NCBI GenBank assembly: GCA_008508345.1
Contig: QNGE01003573.1
Coordinates: forward strand, 16,353-80,352
Reading direction: 5' to 3'
DNA from: Paragonimus westermani
Lineage: Eukaryota > Platyhelminthes > Trematoda > Plagiorchiida > Troglotrematidae
DNA length: 64,000 bases
In this document: in pieces, positions 28,401 to 40,400 of the stretch
Numbering within the stretch: position 1 is the stretch's first letter
Layout: every line of letters begins with the position of its first letter
The notes under the pieces: model-generated
What the model was told of the DNA's origin: nothing
The model's database searches: none
The model's input: only the letters and a program-made list of their open reading frames with translations
Program-made: the position numbers and the translations under genes

Positions 28401-31400
28401 CTTAACTGTTTTCAAGAACGGGTGCTTGAGGTCACGATCTATATCTAAACTGTTTTATCAAAGTTTTCGTTGGTGGTTGGTGTTTTTCATTATTAGAAAT
28501 TTGAATACCACCTACTCATTTGATCCCAGTTTCCTTACTCAGACAAACCTATCAGCCGATCAATTCAGATTGGAACTGCTTCTGCGTGTAATACATCATG
28601 TGATAACTCTTCATCGAGTACCATTCATTTAGCTGTGCTGAAGTGAACTTCTCAATCGATGCGCGTACTACGTGTTAAGACGCCGGCTCTCGCAACTTTC
28701 CATAGACTGTATCTGTTCTTGTCTAGATCATGAATAAATCTCCAGCCCTTGTCTATGCGTGTTCATCTGTTAATCTCTGCTCTATCCGCCGCACTTTCAT
28801 AGGTACCCACATAAAAACCACTCGGCCCACTTAAGCATCTTGCTCATAAAAAACTACCCCTGTTCTGTTAACCCTTTCGGTAATGGAGTGACAGCCAGTT
28901 GTTTTTGACTATTCTTTCTCAAGCTGATACAATTGCAGAGGTTTCATCAAAATGTGCCATGCGACAGAAAGCAAAATCTCTGAAGTGGTAATTAAAATGT
29001 GACGTCACGGGCGAACTGGTTCAGACTGAGCCGAATGTTACATCACGCGCCTTTTCTCGTGACACGTTTGAGTGAAACCAATATGACCATATTGACTTGA
29101 AGATTTGTCCAATACAACTGTTAATCACGTTGTAACATCTGTTTCCGCGGGAATATTCTTTTCAATAGTTTTATGTTTTAGACCGACAGACCTTGTGAAG
29201 GACCATGAGCAGTGTCCAGATGTTTTATGTTGATAAATTAGACGTTCGATTTTTTTTAGCCATCCTCCCTCGTATTCTGTTACTGTCAGTCAAGTTCTCT
29301 GATCCACGTCGTGTCCAATCGGACGGCGAAAGCCAATATCGTCACATTTTCTTGTCTGATGCACAGTGAACAGCCAGTTGGGTGTACAGACACTATTTTG
29401 ACTTGTTTCATATAGAGATCAAGGTGAACGAGTGGTGGACGGAGGACTGGCCATTGAAATATCGCTCAATCAAAAAAAGTCAACATATCTCGAACAAGCA
29501 ATCTAGTCTTGGTTAGAACTAAGATCAAGGCGTGTGAACGCCACGTTGGGCGTCTTAATTTTATGACTCGAGGGCATATCTGTTCACTAAGGTGACACCT
29601 GGCTCAATGAAATATATGCCAGTCTGTACTTATTGGTCAACTAGTCTGACCTGTTGCATGCAGAGCAATATCTCACCCAGTTTTTTCAAAGCTATTAAGA
29701 TATCTGTTACAGAAATGCTTGGAGAAACGAAACGCAATGTTTCATGCATGCCCTTCCGTGCATCACTAAACTATCATTAATGAGGAAGCGCGAAAGAGGT
29801 GCGAAATATTTATAGAACAATATTAGGGTTCGACATTTACCCCATCCTCCTTCGCCGTTCCGTCTTGTGGCCTAGTGTATAGTGCACACCGGAGACCGAT
29901 GCTGAATGTGCTATTCTCCTCTGTAGTTTGAATGAATGAGGCTCGTCTGTTGAATGATATCCAGAATGAGAAGCTGACTTCTCAATACTGTGACTTCATT
30001 CGTGCTGCCCCGTAGAGAGGGTACAGCAGTTACTCAGTCTGATGCCACATACAATCCATCAAAAGCCGATCTGAAATTTAACGCCGACCGAATCACATGG
30101 TTCGAGTGATTTTATCTTGAGCGATACAGAAAACGCAAATTGGCAGATTCCAATGACTGGTCATTTTACCAAATCATTCCACAAACGAAACAGAAGTATG
30201 TAGGTATATCTAGGTATACTGGCCGACTTTTCGCCGGTTAAACAGTCAGATTAATCTTTCTGATGGTTAGCTTATTTTAACCCCTTATATGCGAACTAAA
30301 AAGTGTTGGCCTGAATCAGTTTTTGTATTGACAGTCGTTCTCTATTGCTTATGCGTCCAGCATATTGTCGCGTGATTCTTTTTATGGACAACACTTTTAT
30401 CCGGTCTTACCACCTCCCTGTTCATAACTTGCAGACTAATCGATTCGGTTGAAGTGCAGTATGGAGCTTTCAAGGGATTCGGTTCCTCTTCTATCAAGAA
30501 ACGCAAAGTCAGCCCGGATGCTTTTGTCCAAGTAAGTATTATTTAGCTGATTCTATCTCTCCTGTACATACACACACACTACAACAAAATTGTACGTCCA
30601 CTCCAGTCATGCTGAAGCGCTAACGCGACATCACTTGGTCAGGTAAAGGTTTGGTGCCTTGAGAATCGGTTGTGTGCTATTGTGCAGTCACCATTGCAGT
30701 TGTTCGGCCACCGTGCAGGTGTTGCATACCCTTTACCTTTTCCCAGACTTCCTACTGAGTCCAAACAATCACCTCCGATTGAATACACTGTTCTCCTCCT
30801 GACGTCGTTCGTTTCATTTTAGCTGCCCACATTTAGCCTGTCCATCCACTGGACTTGTCCGTATTTCTGTGTTCCGGTTCTCCCGTATAGTTATCTACTC
30901 CCTCGTTATTTATGTCCGCGACCGTCATGTAAATGTCAATCACTCAGTTGATAACTGTTACCCAATTGGTTCTCCAGTTATCCTTTAAATGCATACTTAT
31001 TTCCACCCATTCGTTTTTTCATCCGGCTGATTGATCAACGCTTGTGATTGTTTACTGAAATATGACACTCTATTGCGTTTGGGCTTCTGTCGTATTTCCA
31101 TTGGCACTAGAGATGACTGTTGAATGTCGTATTTATTCCTGCCGACTTTGTTTTCTGATTATCTTTGGACCGAAGCAACGCGTGACTCAAACGTCAGGTG
31201 CGTCTGCGTTCACAGATCAGAAAGTAATATCCTTGCTGTGTGACTCGCGCTCCACTTTGTGTTTGTCCCGCCAACGTTACACCAAGCGACTTTGTACCAA
31301 CCGATTTGGAGAAGAATACGATTTCAGCGTTCCACCAGATGCAGTTGGATACAGTTCGACGCCGGATACCTGGGGATGTTATCACGACCTATTCGAGAAG

Positions 31401-34400
31401 ACCAACGGTCATCGTGCGGTCAATGTGAAGTGGATGAAGAGTAATCAGAGCTAGGCCAACGCCGTATACAACGATTAAGCTTCATTGCAACATGATGTGC
31501 TTCAGAGTTCAGATGAGCACTCAGGTTCAGTATCCTTGCACAAACTAAATAACAGGTGCTAACTAAAACCATAGTTAAAATACAAAACGGTGAATGCCAC
31601 TGTTTCACTGAATCTGTGGTTTCTACCACATCTCTTACTACAGGTCGAACCTCGTGCTTCTTGAGCTTCTCGATGGAATTTCGTAGGTTTCATTAATGAG
31701 ATAACAGTATTTATGACAGGCATGACGCATGCAGTTGATACAAGCATGAGAGCGGTGGAAAGGGGAAGTGTGCTTCAGCCATTGCACCAACGACAGACAC
31801 TCACTATCGTACGATAACGATTGTCAACCTTTTAAGTAAGTGCACTAGTCGCTTTATCATGACACAGTCGAACACTGAAATCATTATTATTAGCTTTGAA
31901 CCGTATCTGTGAGTATAGTGACTCGGGCTCCAGCTGGACTTCACAGTGGTCCACGAAGTTACAGCGCAATAAATACGTACGAACGTATGGTAAAAAAGAG
32001 GGAGGATAAACAAGGGGAAACAGTTAAGCTTCACGAAAAAGAAGTGTCAACAAATTTGCGGACACGGACTCGCCAATGACTGCGACACAATGCTGTCAGA
32101 AAATGCCTCTAATCAGCATTTAGGATGATCGCGAACTCCAATCAGGTAGACAGCACCCACCAACCTTGCTCAGCAGGATTGTCAGAACTTTCGTAGCGCA
32201 TGACTATGTCATCACCTGGTCACTTTATGGTTTCTTCTCGACATCAACAGCCACATTGAACAGTGCACGGTGAGGCAGACCTGACCAGCGTAAACCACAT
32301 CACTGTCTCGGTTACCGGTCGAGAACTTACACATTTCCCAAACACACGCCAACGGGTTGTTACGTTTCTCGGACTCAATAGTGACGAAGTTATGAGAATC
32401 TACATGCGTCTTTCGCACGGATTGATCGGGTCTCATCCATATAGCATAGCCGAACGCAAACACTTACTGTGGACAAATGGACTTCTTTGTGACGCCACAA
32501 TTAACGTAGTCCTCGTGGACACCTCATCAGCAATACTACAAACTGACGAGATGACACTACCCAGATAGGTGAAGCGATAGGAATTATCTAACGACCTACT
32601 AGCAGTAACAATGACAGAGTCAGTACCAACCCAATTCTCCACACTTTGAAGGTGCATACTACGCAGACCAGACATATCAGTTAATCGAATTAGCATGGTC
32701 TGCATGCTTTCTAAAGGCGAATTAAATGATGCAGTCTCGTCTACACACTCAACATCAGTCAGCTTATTACCTGATGGAAACTCCACTCGGGGCTCCTCGA
32801 AACCTGTAAGTGTTGCTTCCTGAATATCGTCGGACACAAAGTTGCAAAGGAAGGGGAATTCGGCATTCGCTTCTGATATCATTTGACGTGGCGAACGCTC
32901 GAGATATCTGTCTGTGTGCAGAGTGACCTCAACAAGTGGATATACCTCACAGGGGTTTCTCTGCGACAGAATACAGCCTCAGATAGCGCGTCAAACATCC
33001 GAGTCATAAACAACCTTTAGATTGAACAATTTGACGAACTTCGGCTGAGCAAATGAACACCGCTGTCTGGCGCAAGGTTTCGTCGATACACTTGCGACCA
33101 GACCAAAGATATACTTATTCTTTTGTTTGGTTTTCTGTGTTTCTAAAACCGCCGTATTGTGAGATCTGTGAGCATGGTGGGTGCGGCCAAGTCAAGACTA
33201 GTACATTTGTGATTATCATATGTTGTCCTGACACTTTTGTGAAAGCAGGAACGACTGTTGATGGGCACCAGTCATGAAGCACTTCTTCACTTTTCCATAT
33301 GGAACAGAGGAATGTGGTCAGTTCAAACAACAGTCTCTCACCGCCGTCTTTGAAAAGTACTGGAAGAAGAAGGTCCGAAGCAGGGGCTTTGTTATCTTTC
33401 AATATTTTATGCCCCAAAGCGACGGGGGATCGTCGTGAATGTTGTGACTAACTGCACAATCCATCATCCACAGCTAATTGGGTTGGCTGACGCCAGTTGA
33501 ACTGTTCTTCCAAGTGCTCATCCCATCCGCTAAGCTGCCGCGACATACTGTAAATTCCCGTGCCGTCATTTCCACATGAAGTCTCACTAACAACTTATCG
33601 GCCGCCAGTGCAACTACAAATCAAGGGAAACAGCGCCTGGCCGCTCCCTGTTAACAATGCCTACTCCCTGTCTTTGGTTTGCTTGGAAACGTAGACCCCA
33701 CGGTCCTTACACGCACTATTAATAGGTTTACCTTTCAGTTCTCTTTGGTCGGACTCACGGTGGATCAGTCGACTTTTGTTCATAAGTTCTACCAAATTAT
33801 CAGAAACCTACCTGTGTCGCACCTGCAGTGTTCCTTTGGAACAAACCTGTTCACAAAAGGTCCTCATGGCCGCCGAAAATTTTTTCCATAATGCACGTTT
33901 GGGTCGCTGCACTGTTGTGACCAGAGCAGTTTAACTGCTAATGCTATCTGATAAGCGTTTCCCGTGACCTCGTCGCTCAATTTCCAGCTGAATGCTTTGT
34001 GTTCATGAGCTGATGACCTTTGATTAGTCGGTCAATCCAAACGCGCACGAACAACACTTCGACCTGAGTCAAGGTAGATACTCAAAAGTGAGCGACAATC
34101 TAATGGAGTGGCGTCACTGATAACCGCCAGTGATCTGATCAGTTTGCACCCATGGTTGAGTTGTATAGGATGATGTCCTTCTGGTGCATTACCTTCGTTC
34201 GTGCTGAAATCCGCTACTCGATATGTGGGGTCCTTGGGGTGCGCACAATTTTAAGAGTCGATCACCACTGTCAACTCGTCTTACACGGACACTGGACATG
34301 CCACCTGGCAGTGAGGCGACGAAGTTGTGTGTTCATGTCACCAGCAAAGACTTCGATGTCTGAATGCTCACTTTGTCCCAGAATATCTAACAGGTCGTCG

Positions 34401-37400
34401 TGGAAGATGTTTTTGACAGCATATGAACTGTAATCTGTTGGAGCATGTGCAGACATAAATAAGCAACGCCCTTCTGGTTTGTGTCGACCGGCTTTAACCG
34501 AATTGTCAAATGTGACGACACAAACGACTATTCACTGGGATCCAATCGGGCAGTCACTGCCTTAGAACTCAATGCAGTCCCCCCAAAATTTGGCTCTATC
34601 GTCACCAGAGACCCTGAGAAAGAACCACTGACCCATAGCATTATTATTATTATTATCCCAAGGCGAATTGAAGTGAAAGATAATGCTACGATTGGAAATT
34701 CTCGTTTCGGAAACACAACACACATCTTGTTGCAGACTTCAGAATATGATCGCCAGACCTGCTGACCTATTTGTCGAAGCGTGTGGGCTTTGAAATCGCC
34801 AATTATTTACCGGTTTCTTGACTTTGAGAGGGGCTAATCAATAGTAGAAGAGGAAGAGGGTGAAAATGAGTGAACTGATATGCCAGGGCAACTTCCCGGT
34901 CGTTCATAGGTGGACAGGAGGTTTGCTTGTTGCACCCCGCTCCGAATCTCTGACCGAAAGACCTGACCTGTAAAGCAACAGGAGTTTGGTTTTCTTGGGG
35001 TTCCTGCCTGACGCCAGTAATTCAATAGTCTGACTTAATTGACAGGAGGGGCTTGCCTAGTCCAAGGGGACAGTGAGTAAGATAATGCTGGCTGATTCTG
35101 AGTACTGATGCGCGCAATGGATATATTGGAAGTTACAACAGGATTTTAAATGATACTAAACGTCCTCTGGTCGTATGGGACAATGTGTGTGCAGTCACGG
35201 TCAATCGTCGGGCGGTCGGAGTGTTTTTTGTTTGAGGGTGCCCCTTTTGGCCCCTTTTTTGTCAAAATAGTTCAGCTATAATCCGCAGAATCATGTCTCA
35301 CTCCACAAAAACTCTTGCGCGGTCAGTAGTGCTGCATACAACCCGGTGGGTGCAACTGTTTTACGCTTAATTACCCCTCTTAGGCCTATCTGACATTGTC
35401 GTATCTGGAACGACAGAAATCCTTGTTAGCATAGCCCTCCGGATCGGTGCACCGTACAAGCCTAACCATCACGTCAGGGTAACGAGATATTTCAGACGCA
35501 GGAACAACTTATGTCGCTTTTCAGTTCTTCAAACTGACAAGGAATTTTAATTTTCCGGCGGTTCAGCGGCCAGTTCATACCTCATCTGTCGCAATGAGCG
35601 TGACTGTTTCTTCCCAGTTCTGAGATTTTGAACTGGCCGCTCTACGGCCCTGAATTCAATCTATACAGCTTATTTGTTCGGCATGTACGTAAAAATGTTG
35701 ACATGTACGTTTCGACTGCCGCGCTGGCGGTTACTTTCAAGCGGGCGTGGACTAGGTGGTGTTAAGACCTATTAAAGTGCTGAATTAGACTGGGACAAGC
35801 TGCCTTAAAAAGTTGGAGTGCATAAATTGGCCGTGTCGCTGTTAGGTTAATATTTTGTTTCTCTATTTTATATTCTGTGAAATTTATGCAAGCAAACTCC
35901 GTCTCACTATTTTATAATGAGATATTTTTTTACGTTTGTTGTCCAAACGAGGAGTAGCCATGTAGTTTTCCCAACAGTTCGCATGTATTTGTTTTCCAAA
36001 ATCTATGGATTTTTCTTCCATCGGATGTATGTATTCCACTGTCTCCTCATTCTTCCAACGTGGTTTTGAGCTAGTTCGGTTTCCACTCCAGTGTTTTCTC
36101 CAAATCCTTTAGAACACAGTTGCTTGTCAAATGGGCACATCACTCGTCACCTGGGTTCAGCTCGGTGGTAACAACGGTAACTGTCGGTCAACTATTACAG
36201 ATCTGAGCTCCGCATTATTACGACTGTTCCTGCTGAGGTTCGCACAGCCTGACAATACCCAGGACCAGTCATGTTACCCGATATGCCACATATGCACTTA
36301 AGTTTCTGCAAACGGAAAAGTCAGCTGATTTCGGCTTACTTTCCGGGAACGCTTTCGTGCAATGTGGTCGCTAAACGTTCTGTATCCTATGAGATTCTGT
36401 TTGATCAGCTTGCTTTTCTGTCAGTTGTTTTCGGCAAAGTTTCGTAATCAGCCTGTTCGAAGAGAAATATCATTTTCACCTTACTATAGCTTGTCTCATG
36501 TGCGTGCACACTTGTTCTGGTTATGAGTCGAACTCGTTCACTGGTTCTCCCCTTTGGCCCTGGCCACGTTACTACACCTTTTGCCAATAGTTTGGCTTGC
36601 ACACCAATGCTTCGTTTCTGGTTGTCGCGTTATCTTCAAACGATAGCGCTTCTGATCAATTTGACTAAGAGTTCTAAGTGTATGGAACACATTATGTTTG
36701 ACTGAATTTCAGCTGCTCCCGACTTCCTTTGAACGCCAGGATGTAATAGTATAACAAGCTTTCAGGTGACATAATCTCGACTCAGAATCAGTTAATTCTC
36801 CACTTTCTAGTAGTCATTGTGGGAGTTCTCGAAAATTTCCCTTAAAACAGCCTACTTGATGGTATGGTCCTACGGTTACTGTGAGTTGGTGTACTATTTC
36901 AGTGTTGGGTCGCATCATGTGTTCTGTCCGTTGTTTTCCCGTTGTATTTCGTCGGACTTTCATGTTTGTGCACTGCACCCAATGGAATGGAGTTCGCATG
37001 CATATCTCACTGTCGGGCATTTTGCGGTCACTTTTGTGTTGGAGACCTCCCTCTCCGCAAATTCGTTCAGCTTGCCATGTTCTTGTGTCCGGTGTCCGAA
37101 CTGTTCCCTTTTTCTACTGTTCTGTTATCATCAACAGATGGCACTGCAACTGGCCTATTTCCGCCTTCATCCCAGTTTGCCACCTCCGCCGACCTACGAA
37201 AGCGGCTCACTTCGGCGTTTTCACCTAGGCCGAACCGACACTATACGTTCGTGCAGTCAGGAGAGTGTGCAGTTCACTCACGGAATGCAAGATCCTGTAA
37301 GTCACATACTGTTACCGGTGTTTCTTGAGTCTATGGACACATTCGTTCCCAGTTTCCCTACCAACTAACGTTATATTCAGTGGTGCATATTACTGTAATA

Positions 37401-40400
37401 TCGGGTATATATAGTGTTGAGTGATGAGCCTCAAGCTCAAGGTAACTGTTTCTGGGTGCACAGCTTGTCGATCCACTGGGCAGCCAGATATAAACGTTCC
37501 CCCGTCGTATTGATTGTGTTGCAAGTTTTTGTTAATCGTCAGTTTGTTAGTCTGACTGGCACTGATCACCCAGGCGCTCTACATGCCTTCCACAATTTCA
37601 TTTAATGGTCTTTGTATCCTATGCGGTTGATAGCGTACCACTATGATATCCGAAACACTGCCATAATGTCCCTACACCTACTATGTACTCTCCGTCCAGA
37701 AAGTCCCACCAGCAGAATGCGCCAATTTGCTTCGTACTGCACTGAAACGTCATCAGGATTATACGCATGAGGTAGTGACCGGACAAGCCTTTGATCGTCA
37801 TTTGCTCGGTCTACGACATCTTGCTACATCGCTCGACAAACCTAGCGAGGAAGAGTTCAAGGTGTTACAGTCTCTGTTCACTGACCCTACATACATCCTG
37901 GCTAATACCTACCGTTTATCTACGAGCCAGGTATGTTGATCAATGCGAAGTCATTTTTGCCAACGATTGAACTTGCAGAGTGTTCATTGGGAGTGTAATT
38001 CCAACTGTTACCTGATATGGTAGATCACGAGCGTGCCGTTTGTCTGATCAGCCTAAGCATACGTAAACTAGTTACTGTTGTGTTAAACAGATTAAAAACT
38101 AAATGAGTGAGTGATCTTGAATTGTGTTGCTCGTCTCGGTGGGTCTTTATCAAACCACTTGATAAGTACATCTCCAGCAGTGTTGTGGCTTTCGACTGTA
38201 GAAGGCAGTCAGCCGGGCTCATTCTCGAGGTGTTTAGAAGTCGTTGTTGTGTGGTTATTAAGATATTTTCATTCTAACGTGTCATTATTCCAACACAAGC
38301 CAAGAGTAACCCCATGCATTGAATCGTCTTCACCATCACTGTCAGCAACACCACCGTTACTGATACTTGGCTACCACACAACCGTAGAAAAGGTACAGCA
38401 GAAATAAAACGCTGTTTAACCTGAACGAAACTATCGATTTGCCGTTAAGAGTAAGACAAAACTTGCAAGGCACCTTTTTGGGAGGGTTTACCACCAAGCT
38501 TCGCTAACTGTCCTTATCTGACAGACAATTCATACAAACAATGAAATCCCCGCCACTGAACCCAACTAGCTGGTATCTTCCGATTTGGATAAGGCGGCAG
38601 CGGATACAGTTGTTTCTTAAGTTATTTACAATAGTTATATTCCTTAAGTAATTTGAACAAAACAGTTAAAAGACGAACACTGGTAGATTCTAGCATTTCC
38701 TAACGGCTTGTCAGTGCCAAATAACCAATAACACGGAAAACCCAACGTAACGTCTATGACGCTTGATGGGGTATGAACAAAGAAACCGAAAACGAAACAT
38801 CCAAACGATTTCCAAACAAATCATTCACTAGTGTGATCTGAATGTCTCTCACTGCAACTTAGGTCCACGGCAGCCTAAGGTTCACAAATAATCGTTTTGT
38901 GCACACAATGAAGACAGAGGTCAAGTCCACGTTCTGGCCAATTGACAGGGTATGTGGTCCGATCGACGAATTTGGGGACTTACGATGCTCTGTGACTAGA
39001 GTGTCTGGTTGTGCGATTTGTTTCTGAATCCACCTAGATCGAAGCTCTATCGGTTCTATCTATGTACCTTTCTCTGCAGTTACATGAGAATTGGTGTCTG
39101 TAATGTGATTTGGCGTCAATAGGTTGACCTACTCTCATTGTGTTTATTGGTAGCCTGTATGTCTAATTAGGGACACTCAGTTCAACACAATTGGAAGTCC
39201 GTTTCAACAAAGAGACAATTAGTTGATTTATCCGCAACGTCACGATATTCCCTTTGAAGAGAGTAGCTCAGTGTACACTGATTTCCTGGAGACCTCATCA
39301 TTCTTATGGGTTTCGATTCATTGTGAAACTGAATAAAACGTTTAGGGTACTCATTACTCCTCTGAGTCGTGATGGGCACCTCTAGGTCTTGCTCAGCATA
39401 GTCGGATGTGCAGATGCAGCGTGCTCTGATGAACAATGTTCCCACCACATTCCACTTATACTTCACCTGGTTGAAATTAGTGAAATGCATGTATTGACCA
39501 GACTACGTTGACTTCCTATGAACGTTGTGCCTTATTGATCTGTCGGCACTTCATGTGATAAGTATGTTCAGGTAATGCAAACTTTTATCAGTCTGTACTT
39601 TACACATCCTCGTGGTGTTGGGATGGGGGTCGTTAAGCAGCAGGATAACCCTCCATCTTTGGTAAGTACCAAGGTCTCGCCTGCATAGCGGTTTCAGTGT
39701 AACAGTAACTACTGTGTTCATGAAAATGCTAGTAAGAGGTGAGCTTAATAGACTGTCCATCGCTACGCCGTCAATTTGTCTGTATGGCGTGTTTCGAAAA
39801 TTGAAAGTGGTATCCCGTGTACGCAATGAGAGTAAGATTTTCAGATAATCTTTCGGAGTGGGAACATGAATATTTTCCACAACCGTCAATTCACATACAA
39901 AGGCAGTAGTTTCTCTCAGGAGGATATTGATGAGGACTAAACATTTATAGAGCACGTATGCTCATCCTTGATATTGATTCGGCCCAACTCATCCTCAAGC
40001 TCCAGCGAGTCTTTGATACTGTATCTGTCAAACTTCTGAGTGACTAGCTTTGAAATATTGTCTAAACATCCTGTAAATCTACCCTAAGGTGAATTATACG
40101 TGGCTAATATTATGTACATCAACCTTGACTTTCTTACATGATTCTATGTTAGTCTGGGCCGCCTGAGTATAGTCGGCCGGTCACGTTCGTAGAGTATGTA
40201 GCCTACAGTCCTGTGTCCTCTCCCGTTTTCATGTTCCTGTTTCTCTGCTCCGGCCAGGTTCGCAGTCCAGATGACGTGGCCGTTCTTTTTGGCCCGGTCA
40301 TCGACAACGGCTATGGTTTCTGCTACAATATTCATTCTAATTCAATCCAATTCACTGCCAGTTCGTTTCGAACCTCTAGTGAAACTGCATCGCCTGCACA

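Noticed and set aside
36817..37368. 183-codon frame as a separate gene
   Set aside because: Its second half is CRAT exon f in frame; the first half is intron read-through without similarity to anything.
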